Source of the DNA: Geoanaerobacter pelophilus
GTDB taxonomy: Bacteria; Desulfobacterota; Desulfuromonadia; Geobacterales; DSM-12255
Length of the DNA: 64,000 nucleotides
Reading direction: 5' to 3'
NCBI RefSeq assembly: GCF_018476885.1
Contig: NZ_JAHCVJ010000003.1
Location: 1 to 64,000 of the forward strand
The position numbers and the translations under genes are program-made. Of the stretch, positions 1 to 7,671 are shown piece after piece; the stretch's first letter is position 1, and the number at the start of each line of letters is the position of its first letter. The notes beneath the pieces are model-generated. The model did no database searches. It was not told the DNA's origin and saw only the letters and a program-made list of their open reading frames with translations.

Positions 1-1554
1 GCCGGTGACGCCGCTGGCATCACTAGCAGTCAGACCGGAAACCGGCACGGTCAGCGAGCTTGAGGTTGACGGCATGGTGAAGGTGCTTACTACCGGTGCT
101 GTAATGTCCAGGACTACATTATTTACTGTAACCGTTACTGTTGATGAATTGTTAGCATTGCCATTATTATCCAATGCCCTGGCGGTAAGGATATAGGTAC
201 CATTTGCCACTGACTTAGTATCCCATGTGTAGCTAAACGGGGCGATATTGCCAGCAGATAGAAGGACGCCATTGGCGTAAATCTCAACCATGCTCACGCC
301 GACATTGTCACTAGCATTGGCGTTGATGGTCAGAGGGCCACTGACAACAGTATTATCAGCCGGGGCTGTCAACGCAACTGTCGGCGGAATTATATCGTTC
401 ACAACTGTTACGGTTCTATTCGACTGGCTGACATTACCGGCAGCGTCATAGGCCTTAGCCGTAAGGGTATAGCTACCTTCTGGCAGGGATGTGGTATCCC
501 ATGAATAGAGATAGGGTAAATTAGTCTCGACCACTTTTAATGCACCGTTTACATAAAACTCCACTTTGGTCACGCCAACGTTGTCAGTGGCACTGACATT
601 GATTGAAACGATTCCGCTCACTTTGTTGGCATCGAGCGGTGAGGTTATATCTACTGTCGGCGGGGAAAGTTCTGCAAGAGCGACGACGTCGGAGAATCCA
701 CTTTCCAGACCTTGTTTATTATAAGCTTTTACAGCAAAACTGTATGATTTTGTAGGGTCAAGTCCGCTAATGGTTGCGGAGGTCTGGTTCTGCACATCGA
801 TAGGGGTTACGCCGTCAAAGGTGCCGGAGCCTGCCGCATAGTAAACCTTATATCCAGCCAGGTCTGACTCGGTATTCGGAGCCCATTTGACCAGAACGCT
901 GGATGCAGAACTGATGGAGCTCATGCTCATGGAGAGGATGGCAGCCAAGACCGACCTGACCAGCATTTTTTGTAGCCGGATGCCATGCTTGATCTGAGCC
1001 GGGCGAACATAGCCCTCTTCAACAAGTACTTCACCAAGTTTTTTACGGGAGATGGTCTGTTTGGCGAGGGCTTTTTCCAACTGTTCCCGGGAGATATACC
1101 CGGTGGCGACAAGCAGTTCACCGATCCTTAGCGGGCCATCCGTTTTTCCGGTCTGATTCTGCTGAAAGTCGAGCAGTGCCGTGAGTTGTCGCTCGGTAAG
1201 TAGACCGAGGCGTACTAAAATTTTACCGAGCTTTTCACCGGATTTCTTCTGCTCGGCAATGGCCAGATCAAGCTGTTCAGCAGTTATCTTCCCTGATTGC
1301 ACGAGCAGTGCGCCCAGGAGTTTTCGCTCACCAGCCGCTACCCTGACAGCGTCGTCCAGTTGGCTGAGATGCTCCTGTAATAGCAGCGGCGGTGCAACAT
1401 CTCTCGCATCAAGAACCCCCATGCGAACCAGCACCTGGCCCAAAAGCTCTTTTGTCTTTTTCTGTTCCTCCAATGCCCGATCGAGCTCACGATGTGAAAG
1501 GAAGCTACCGTCCAACAGAATCTGACCAATGTGCCGTCTGAAAAGAAGACCCAT
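1..1554 (-). CDS. MshEN-repeat / FN3 / Ig-like domain protein (3' end outside window)
   Basis: An uninterrupted minus-strand frame runs from ATG 1552-1554, preceded by AAGGAGCAG, off the window's left edge (518 codons visible). Residues about 8-60, 75-130 and 140-195 are three repeats with the pattern LG-x-LLV-x-x-G-x-I-x-x-E-Q-L-x-x-AL-x-x-Q, which resemble the N-terminal domain of GspE/PilB/MshE ATPases (MshEN, a c-di-GMP-binding fold in some members). A hydrophobic Ser/Met-rich stretch follows at about 200-218, then an FN3-like domain (about 220-300) and at least two and a half Ig-like domains of about 90 residues (SATDNVGVTKVEFYVNG and similar). No ATPase domain is seen. Inference: a membrane-anchored protein with cytoplasmic ligand-binding repeats and an exported adhesive part. 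The true function is unknown. Confidence 0.8.
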   Translation of the reverse strand, partial: MGLLFRRHIGQILLDGSFLSHRELDRALEEQKKTKELLGQVLVRMGVLDARDVAPPLLLQEHLSQLDDAVRVAAGERKLLGALLVQSGKITAEQLDLAIAEQKKSGEKLGKILVRLGLLTERQLTALLDFQQNQTGKTDGPLRIGELLVATGYISREQLEKALAKQTISRKKLGEVLVEEGYVRPAQIKHGIRLQKMLVRSVLAAILSMSMSSISSASSVLVKWAPNTESDLAGYKVYYAAGSGTFDGVTPIDVQNQTSATISGLDPTKSYSFAVKAYNKQGLESGFSDVVALAELSPPTVDITSPLDANKVSGIVSINVSATDNVGVTKVEFYVNGALKVVETNLPYLYSWDTTSLPEGSYTLTAKAYDAAGNVSQSNRTVTVVNDIIPPTVALTAPADNTVVSGPLTINANASDNVGVSMVEIYANGVLLSAGNIAPFSYTWDTKSVANGTYILTARALDNNGNANNSSTVTVTVNNVVLDITAPVVSTFTMPSTSSSLTVPVSGLTASDASGVTG

Positions 1555-1601
1555 GACTCTGCTCCTTCACCGAAGAGGAAAGTATTATTAAATTTGGTTT
1601 A

Positions 1602-1610
1602 ATTATAGCA
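1602..1610 (-). promoter_or_regulatory. extended -10 promoter for the MshEN/Ig-like gene
   Basis: On the minus strand TGC-TATAAT forms a perfect -10 hexamer with an upstream TG, about 48 bases before the ATG at 1554. No good -35 lies 16-18 bases upstream, as is usual for extended -10 promoters. The flanking sequence is strongly AT-rich and contains two near-repeats of TTGGTTT...CAAAAG. Confidence 0.5.
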
Positions 1611-1675
1611 CAAAAGTTGGTTTTATATACAAAAGTCAACAGTAATAAAAAAAATTCCTTTCGGCTCACCAAAAG

Positions 1676-1702
1676 TAAAAAGCCCGCTAATGCGGGCTTT
1701 TC
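1676..1702 (-). terminator. Rho-independent terminator after ettA
   Basis: AGCCCGC-TAAT-GCGGGCT stem at 1681-1698, flanked by A and T runs. Read on the minus strand it ends in TTTTTACTTTT, 45 bases after the ettA stop. The symmetry would allow some bidirectional use. Confidence 0.8.
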
Positions 1703-1745
1703 CTAACAATAATGCAAAACACAACCTATCAATTGTATTTCTAGC

Positions 1746-3422
1746 CTACCTGGTAAGCTGACGATATCTGATTCGATGCGGGATGTCGGCGGCGGCTCCG
1801 AGCCGCTTCCTGCGGTCTTCTTCATACTCAGAGTAATTCCCCTCAAACCAGACCACCTTACTTTCGCCTTCAAAAGCAAGGATATGGGTAGCAATACGGT
1901 CGAGGAACCAACGGTCGTGCGAGATAACCACAGCACAGCCGCCAAAGGTTTCCAGTGCTTCCTCAAGCGCCCGCATGGTGTTGACGTCCAAATCGTTGGT
2001 CGGTTCGTCCAGAAGAATGACGTTGGCGCCGCTTTTGAGCATCTTTGCCAGATGTACGCGGTTGCGCTCACCGCCTGAGAGCATGCCGACCTTTTTCTGC
2101 TGATCACCGCCAGTGAAGTTAAAGCGGGCCACATAGGCGCGGGCGTTAACCGTCTGCCTGCCGAGCTGTATCGTTTCCTGGCCGTCGGCAATCTCTTCCC
2201 AGAGCAGACGCTCAGGGTTCAGTGAATCTCGACTCTGGTCAACATAGGCAAGTTGCACCGTATCTCCTACCCTTATTGAACCACTGTCTGGGGTTTCCTG
2301 ACCACTTATCATTCTGAACAGGGTGGTCTTGCCTGCCCCATTGGGGCCGATCACCCCGACAATGCCGCCGCGCGGCAACTTGAAGTTCATACCTTCGAAC
2401 AACAACCGATCGCCGTAAGCCTTGGCAACACCGTCAGCATCAATGACGACATCACCGAGACGCGGCCCAGGCGGGATATAAATCTCCAGTTCCTTGGCCT
2501 GGCGCTCCGTAGTTTCGTTCACCAACTGCTCATAAGCTGTAATACGCGCCTGGGACTTTGCATGCCGCCCCTTGGGGGACATTCTGATCCACTCCAGCTC
2601 ACGCTGCAGGGTCTTCTGACGGTCCGACTCCTGCTTCTCCTCATTAGCCAGCCGGTTCTGCTTCTGCTCCAGCCATGACGAGTAGTTTCCTTTCCAGGGG
2701 ATCCCCTCTCCCCGGTCAAGCTCCAGTATCCACCCGGCAACATTGTCCAGGAAATAGCGGTCGTGGGTAACAGCGATAACTGTTCCTTCGTATTTTTGCA
2801 GATGGTGCTCCAGCCAGGCAACGGTCTCGGCATCGAGATGGTTGGTCGGTTCGTCCAGAAGCAGGATGTCCGGTTTTTGCAGCAACAGCCGGCAAAGGGC
2901 AACCCGTCGCTTCTCGCCTCCAGAGAGGACTTTTACCTGGGTGTCCCCATCAGGGCAGCGCAGGGCATCCATGGCCATCTCCAGGCGTGAGTCAAGGTCC
3001 CAGGCGTCGAGGTGGTCGAGCTTCTCCTGAACAGCAGCCTGACGGTCGCAAAGCTTTTCCATGTCCGCATCTGGGTCACTGAAGGCTGCCGTGATCTCAT
3101 TAAACTCGTTAATCAAGCTAACGGTCTCGGCAACCCCCTCTTCCACAATCTGCCTGACGGTTTTTGCCTCGTCCAGCTGCGGTTCCTGCTCCAGATAACC
3201 TACGGTATAGCCCGGCGACAGAACTGCCTGGCCGTTGAAATCCTTGTCCACCCCGGCCATGATCCTCAGCAGCGAGGATTTCCCGGAGCCATTCAGGCCG
3301 AGGACACCAATCTTTGCCCCATAAAAGTACGACAGAGAAATGTCTTTTATGACCGGTTTTTTGTCATAATGCTTCGATACCCGCATCATGCTGTAGATTA
3401 TCTTCTTGTCGTCAACACTCAT
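1746..3422 (-). CDS. ettA: EttA, energy-dependent translational throttle ABC-F ATPase
   Basis: A 558-residue soluble ABC-F protein with two ATP-binding cassettes and no membrane segments. The first cassette has Walker [10 protein letters not shown] (about residues 42-50) and signature LSGGEKRR followed by [11 protein letters not shown]. The second has GPNGAGKTT and [13 protein letters not shown] with [10 protein letters not shown]. The linker between them (about 240-310) is rich in charged residues, like the P-site tRNA-interaction motif of this family. EttA binds the ribosomal E site and gates the first peptide bond according to ADP/ATP ratio (known for the family). Start ATG 3422 has GGAGGGG eight bases upstream. 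Length matches EttA (about 555). It is a single gene with its own terminator. Confidence 0.95.
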   Translation of the reverse strand: MSVDDKKIIYSMMRVSKHYDKKPVIKDISLSYFYGAKIGVLGLNGSGKSSLLRIMAGVDKDFNGQAVLSPGYTVGYLEQEPQLDEAKTVRQIVEEGVAETVSLINEFNEITAAFSDPDADMEKLCDRQAAVQEKLDHLDAWDLDSRLEMAMDALRCPDGDTQVKVLSGGEKRRVALCRLLLQKPDILLLDEPTNHLDAETVAWLEHHLQKYEGTVIAVTHDRYFLDNVAGWILELDRGEGIPWKGNYSSWLEQKQNRLANEEKQESDRQKTLQRELEWIRMSPKGRHAKSQARITAYEQLVNETTERQAKELEIYIPPGPRLGDVVIDADGVAKAYGDRLLFEGMNFKLPRGGIVGVIGPNGAGKTTLFRMISGQETPDSGSIRVGDTVQLAYVDQSRDSLNPERLLWEEIADGQETIQLGRQTVNARAYVARFNFTGGDQQKKVGMLSGGERNRVHLAKMLKSGANVILLDEPTNDLDVNTMRALEEALETFGGCAVVISHDRWFLDRIATHILAFEGESKVVWFEGNYSEYEEDRRKRLGAAADIPHRIRYRQLTR

Positions 3423-3451
3423 GAAACCCCTCCAGTATGATTTGAAAGATA

Positions 3452-3481
3452 CTATTAACCGTTCAACCTCTTAGATGTCAA
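3452..3481 (-). promoter_or_regulatory. putative sigma-70 promoter of ettA
   Basis: Minus strand: perfect -35 TTGACA (3476-3481), then 17-18 bases to a weak -10 (TTAATA or TAATAG, 3452-3458). It sits about 30 bases before the ettA start. Confidence 0.45.
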
Positions 3482-3521
3482 CGGGAATGCAGTGGATACT
3501 GACATCTTTGGGGTGGATTAA

Positions 3522-3549
3522 CAAAAAAGGCGGCCAGAAGGCCGCCTCG
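3522..3549 (-). terminator. Rho-independent terminator after the glycine-rich exported protein
   Basis: GGCGGCC-TTCT-GGCCGCC stem (3529-3546) followed on the minus strand by TTTTTTG, 24 bases after the stop codon at 3570. Confidence 0.9.
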
Positions 3550-3569
3550 GACAGGTTATTTAACAACGG

Positions 3570-3962
3570 TTAAAAGGTGCCGCGAAAGAGTTGGGCATTG
3601 AAGACAACTGAGGTGTGGCCGGTAGTCGGATTTTCCTGGAGACCCGGCATAACGGTTGGTATGGCAAATTTCACCTTGCCGTTTTCATATTCAGCCAGGG
3701 ATTTGGTTGCCTTGACAAGCCCGTAAGCTGCACCGACAAGGACACCACCAGCGCCGCCATAACCGATATAATCCAGATGATCGCCCGGATGCTTGGTAAA
3801 GGCCAGCAAAGCGCCACCGACCAAAGCACCGGCAAGGCCGCCATAGAAAGCACTTTGAAAGGTTTCAACAAAAGGGTTTTCAGCTGCCTGGCACGGTACA
3901 GAGATTGAGGTCAACATGCTGACTGCGATTGCAACTGCAAAGACTTTCGTCACTCTCTTCAT
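3570..3962 (-). CDS. small exported glycine-rich protein of unknown function
   Basis: 130 residues. Residues 1-26 form a signal peptide (MKRVTKVF, hydrophobic core, cleavage near CQA-AEN). The mature part has two Gly/Ala-rich segments (YGGLAGALVGGALLAF and GYGGAGGVLVGAAYGL) that could insert in a membrane like glycine zippers, then a polar C-terminus ending FRGTF. I do not recognise the family. Start ATG 3962 has AAGGGGAGC upstream. It is monocistronic: a sigma-54-type promoter lies in front and a strong terminator behind. A cell-envelope location is inferred. Confidence 0.75.
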   Translation of the reverse strand: MKRVTKVFAVAIAVSMLTSISVPCQAAENPFVETFQSAFYGGLAGALVGGALLAFTKHPGDHLDYIGYGGAGGVLVGAAYGLVKATKSLAEYENGKVKFAIPTVMPGLQENPTTGHTSVVFNAQLFRGTF

Positions 3963-4005
3963 TTAGCTCCCCTTGATTTAATATTTAAGTAGACAAGTTC
4001 AATAA

Positions 4006-4021
4006 AGCAGGATTCATGCCA
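4006..4021 (-). promoter_or_regulatory. sigma-54 (-24/-12) promoter
   Basis: Minus strand TGGCATGAATCCTGCT: GG and GC are 12 bases apart, as in the consensus TGGCAYG-N4-TTGCW, with only the first T of TTGC changed to C. The predicted start (about 3994) leaves a leader of roughly 30 bases to ATG 3962. The rest of 3963-4173 holds no gene I can support; a 64-codon frame there has no ribosome site. Confidence 0.6.
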
Positions 4022-4173
4022 CTTACCAAGACCAGCAGTTAAACAAAAGTAACTGAAATCAGTAATATTTTCAACCTTAAAAAACAAAGGAAGAATAACC
4101 TCAAGCAAAACATGTTGCAGATATGCCACACTAAATTCCCGCCAGCAGGGCAATCCAACGCAGATTCAGCAGA

Positions 4174-6843
4174 TTACGACTCACTGCACGGCCCAGTGTC
4201 CTGTTGCGAAAAAACTACATTATTCACGATTGCCTGCCTTATGAAGTTCAGTTCATCATCTCTGCTCATCACCGCACCATTGAGGCGAGCCGCAAGCAGT
4301 TGCTCAAGCAGTTCTCCGACCATTGGCCCCCTCGCTACGCCTAGCGCCAGAATGTCATCACCGGTAAGGATGGTATGTACCCCTTGCAGTTTGGTGAAGT
4401 ATAGGGACAGGGCCTTTTTGGCCTCCTCGCTCTTGGTGCGGGCCATCAGGTAAAGCAACACCTCGACCGCCAGGTCGTTAAACAGGCGATAAATTTCGCT
4501 GGGCTGCAACGGGCGACATTTTGCCCCCCTGCGATTGAAGGCATCCAGTACCCGCTCCCCTAGCCGCCTCATTTCAGCCAACTTTTCCCGATAGTGTTCA
4601 CTTACTGCCAGTCTCTTGCAGACCTCTATGAATTCATCATGGGTCAGTATTTCACACAAGGCAAGAAAGTAAACCACCCATTTTTCGTATTTTCTATCGA
4701 GAAACAGCAGCTCAAACCAGGAAATTACCGGCTTCACCTCTTCTAACAGCCTGCGGTTCATTGCGTCCAGTTTTAAAACCGGGTGAATGAACCGCAATAA
4801 TCCGAGGTTTGCCATCCGCTCAACCGCGCCGAACGGATCACGCTCCTTGAAGATAATTACCAGTTCACTGAGCAGGCGCTTGCCTCCCAATTTATGGAGA
4901 AAATCCATCTTAACGGCATTCTTGATCAGGTTTTCGGTGTGCCTGGCAATGTGAAACCCAAGCCGCTGCTCAAAACGTATTGCCCTGAATACGCGGGTGG
5001 GATCCTCAACAAACGATAAGTTGTGCAAAACCCTGATATTTTGTTCCTGGAGATCACGTTGCGCGCCGAAATAATCGATAAGCAACCCGAAATCGCTTTG
5101 ATTCAGCTGGATGGCCAAGGTATTAATGGTAAAGTCGCGGCGGTAAAGATCCATTTTCAGGGATGATCGTTCGACAACCGGCAGTGCTGCCGGTGTCTCG
5201 TAATACTCCAGCCGGGTGCTTGCCACATCAATCTTGAAGCCGTCCGGAAAGACAATCACTGCCGTGCCGAATTTAATATGCCCTTTGCAGCGGCAACCGA
5301 AGCGGGAGGCAAAAGTTTCGGCAAAGAGGATTCCATCACCTTCCACGGTAATATCGATATCAAGGTTTTCGGTACCGAGTAGCAGGTCCCTGACAAAACC
5401 ACCAACCGCATAGACCTGAAGATCCAGCTCATCGCCGATTTTACCGGCACTACTGAGGATCTGCAGCACCCGTGGAGAGAGTCTCCCCTTCATCTGCCGG
5501 GCTAGCTCCTTGCTCTTGGTCGGGATATCTTCGCGCGCCAGGTCGTATAGCGCCTCTCCGGCATACATGGAGCGAAGCAGGTCTGTTCGAGTTATCACGC
5601 CGATCAGTTCTTCTTTTGCGAATACCGGGGCAAAACGGCGGTTCTGGCGGATAAAGTATTCCTGGATATCCTGAATAGGAGTGTCTGGAGAGGTTCTCAG
5701 GAATTCCGTGTGCATATATTCGGACACCGGCAGCTGCCCCAAACTGTGATAGAGCGCCTTCTCCACTATCCTGCGGGAGATGATGCCGATCATCTTATTC
5801 CCGGACATGACCGGCATGGCATTGACATTGTAACGCGTCAACAGTTCACGCGCTGCAGCAATAAGGGTGTCCGCAGTCATAGTCTTCACAGGAGAAGACA
5901 TTATGTCGCGAGCCACCCGCCTGGGGTTTACTTTTTGTCGGAGAGACTTTTCAAGATTCGACAATACCTGGATCAGCGTCAGCTCCTTGATAGTTGCCGA
6001 GGCTGCAGTAGCATGCCCGCCACCGCCCAGATCGCGCAGCACATCGCCGACATTTACTTCCGGTATCCTGCTTCGGGCAACGATATAAACCCGGTTACCC
6101 ATCTCAACCACCAGGAACAAGGCTTCGAGGTTTTCCATGTCGCGCATCATATGGGCGAGAATCGCAATATCACCGATGTAGTAATCAACGGAAGAATGGG
6201 CAATTGAGACCTCCACACCGTTTAAGGTGATGGACTGCAGGGATTTCAGGAGGTCATTGAGCAACGACACCTGATCCGAGGTCAGTTCCTGGGTCATGAA
6301 ATCGCCGACCGTGCTCAGGCTGCCACCTTGGCGTAACAGCCAGGCAGCTGCCATAAAATCGTCTTCAGTGGTGGATACGAACGTCAGGCTGCCGGTATCC
6401 TCATATATTCCCAGCATCATCAGGGTTGCTTCAATCGGCGTGATCGCAATCTCGCGTTCTTCGAGAATCCGGCACAGGATAGCTGTGGATGAGCCGCAAT
6501 CCCTGATTATCCCACCGCTCATTTTTATATCTCCCGATGACTCGGGGTGATGATCATAGATGTGGATTGCAATGCCGGGCCGTTCGAGCAGCTCAGCAAA
6601 GCGGCCGATACGCGAGGAGTGTTGACAATCCACCAGAATAAGCCTGGTTACCTTCCCCAGGTCCAGGTCTTTGAAACGGGTGAAGTTAAGGACATAGCTG
6701 GAGGATTTCAGGAAAAAATCACGCATCGATTTTTCCTGAGAGCCGGAAAAGACCATAAGGGCTTCCGGGTACAGCTTGTGTGCGGCAATCATGGCGCCGA
6801 GGCAGTCAAAATCGGCATTGAGGTGGGTGGTTATGACATCCAT
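4174..6843 (-). CDS. DHH-CBS-polyA polymerase fusion: tRNA nucleotidyltransferase (A- or CC(A)-adding type)
   Basis: 889 residues with three parts. Residues 1-300 are a DHH/DHHA1 phosphoesterase (NADFDCLG near 9, VDCQHS, DHHPES, GGGGHATAAS). Residues about 310-435 are a CBS pair (DIMSSPVKT...VITRTDLL). From about 475 there is a class II nucleotidyltransferase head with GGFVRDLLLG and DIDITVEGDG, then the RNA-binding helical region. Such fusions occur in Geobacter and relatives, where tRNA 3'-end CC and A addition can be split between two enzymes. Which base is added cannot be read here. DHH modules are typically nanoRNA or cyclic-dinucleotide phosphodiesterases, so CBS sensing plus RNA turnover is an inference. 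Start ATG 6843 lies just past the preceding gene's terminator, with no strong ribosome site. Confidence 0.9.
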   Translation of the reverse strand: MDVITTHLNADFDCLGAMIAAHKLYPEALMVFSGSQEKSMRDFFLKSSSYVLNFTRFKDLDLGKVTRLILVDCQHSSRIGRFAELLERPGIAIHIYDHHPESSGDIKMSGGIIRDCGSSTAILCRILEEREIAITPIEATLMMLGIYEDTGSLTFVSTTEDDFMAAAWLLRQGGSLSTVGDFMTQELTSDQVSLLNDLLKSLQSITLNGVEVSIAHSSVDYYIGDIAILAHMMRDMENLEALFLVVEMGNRVYIVARSRIPEVNVGDVLRDLGGGGHATAASATIKELTLIQVLSNLEKSLRQKVNPRRVARDIMSSPVKTMTADTLIAAARELLTRYNVNAMPVMSGNKMIGIISRRIVEKALYHSLGQLPVSEYMHTEFLRTSPDTPIQDIQEYFIRQNRRFAPVFAKEELIGVITRTDLLRSMYAGEALYDLAREDIPTKSKELARQMKGRLSPRVLQILSSAGKIGDELDLQVYAVGGFVRDLLLGTENLDIDITVEGDGILFAETFASRFGCRCKGHIKFGTAVIVFPDGFKIDVASTRLEYYETPAALPVVERSSLKMDLYRRDFTINTLAIQLNQSDFGLLIDYFGAQRDLQEQNIRVLHNLSFVEDPTRVFRAIRFEQRLGFHIARHTENLIKNAVKMDFLHKLGGKRLLSELVIIFKERDPFGAVERMANLGLLRFIHPVLKLDAMNRRLLEEVKPVISWFELLFLDRKYEKWVVYFLALCEILTHDEFIEVCKRLAVSEHYREKLAEMRRLGERVLDAFNRRGAKCRPLQPSEIYRLFNDLAVEVLLYLMARTKSEEAKKALSLYFTKLQGVHTILTGDDILALGVARGPMVGELLEQLLAARLNGAVMSRDDELNFIRQAIVNNVVFSQQDTGPCSES

Positions 6844-6868
6844 ACATTGATTGTACAGGAGTTACGGC

Positions 6869-6897
6869 AAAAAAAAAGGCGCCGCGAACGGCGCCGA
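6869..6897 (-). terminator. terminator at the 3' end of the pyr-car-greA-DUF1858 run
   Basis: GGCGCC-GTTCGC-GGCGCC stem (6879-6896) followed by nine T on the minus strand. It separates the DUF1858 gene (stop 6902) from the tRNA nucleotidyltransferase gene. Confidence 0.9.
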
Positions 6898-6901
6898 CAA
6901 T

Positions 6902-7105
6902 TTATGCTGGAATTGCGTTTAAGTCTTTCAGGATAGCGTTGACATCAATACCGTGGGCCTGGGCCCCCTGCTCCAGTGATTCGTTCTGGGCACCCATGCA
7001 ACCGATGCAGCCGAGGTGGTAGTTTTTCAGCACCGCAGCAACCCCTTGAGGGTCGATCTGCAATGCCTGGCTAAAAGTCATATCTTTGTTGAAGCGCTCA
7101 CTCAT
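6902..7105 (-). CDS. DUF1858 domain protein (redox disulfide type)
   Basis: 67 residues with the DUF1858 fold signature: an N-terminal helix region (DMTFSQALQIDPQGVAAVLKNY) followed by LGCIGCMGA, which gives a CxxC pair at about residues 33-36. Family members are small proteins suspected of thiol redox or metal-linked roles beside hybrid-cluster proteins; the biochemical role is unproven. AAAGGAG precedes ATG 7105, and the gene follows greA by 12 bases, so they are probably co-transcribed. A paralog is at 56235-56429. Confidence 0.85.
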   Translation of the reverse strand: MSERFNKDMTFSQALQIDPQGVAAVLKNYHLGCIGCMGAQNESLEQGAQAHGIDVNAILKDLNAIPA

Positions 7106-7117
7106 GCTATTTCTCCT

Positions 7118-7594
7118 TTATTCATACCTGATTTCTATTATTTCGTACTCCTTCACACCGGAAGGGACCTTGGCTTTTACCGAATCATCGAGTTTATGAC
7201 CAATCAGCGCTTTGCCAACCGGGGAGGTGCAGGAAATCTTACCCAGTTTAATATCGGCTTCATCTTCTCCGACAATCTTGTAGGTAACCTCTTCCTCGGT
7301 AGCGGTATCGTACAGGGTCACGGTAGCGCCAAAAACAACCTTGTCAGGCTTGAGATTGGAGAGATCAACCACATAAGCCCTGGCAAGCTTGTCGCCAAGT
7401 TCAATGATCCGACCTTCAATAAAGCTCTGGCGGTTTTTGGCCGCATCGTATTCCGCATTTTCGGAAAGGTCTCCATGACCCCTGGCCTCAGCAATATCCT
7501 GGATTACCTTAGGCCGCTCTTCACGGATAAGCCGTTTCAAATCTTCCTGGAGCGCTTCGAAACTCTCCTTGGTCATCGGTACAGAATGAGACAT
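7118..7594 (-). CDS. greA: GreA transcription elongation factor
   Basis: 158 residues, full family length. The N-terminal coiled coil carries the acidic tip segment GDLSENAEYDAAK (about 43-55), whose D and E residues stimulate the RNA polymerase cleavage reaction that rescues backtracked complexes. The C-terminal FKBP-like domain contains TSPVGKALIGHK. ATG 7594 has AGGAG upstream. It lies between carB (with a hairpin in the gap) and DUF1858. Confidence 0.97.
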   Translation of the reverse strand: MSHSVPMTKESFEALQEDLKRLIREERPKVIQDIAEARGHGDLSENAEYDAAKNRQSFIEGRIIELGDKLARAYVVDLSNLKPDKVVFGATVTLYDTATEEEVTYKIVGEDEADIKLGKISCTSPVGKALIGHKLDDSVKAKVPSGVKEYEIIEIRYE

Positions 7595-7611
7595 TTAGCT
7601 GTGACTCCTTA

Positions 7612-7646
7612 TAAAACTGCCGGGGCAGCCTTAAGGCCGCCCCGGT
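7612..7646 (-). terminator. hairpin terminator between carB and greA
   Basis: Eleven-base stem with one mismatch (CCGGGGCGGCC / GGCTGCCCCGG), loop TTAA, followed by CAGTTTTAT on the minus strand. The T-run is short and broken, so partial read-through into greA is likely. Confidence 0.65.
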
Positions 7647-7671
7647 GCGTGATTCGGTATTATGCTATCAA

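Noticed and set aside
3959-4153. 64-codon minus-strand frame before the glycine-rich gene
   Set aside because: It contains the sigma-54-type promoter and has no ribosome site.
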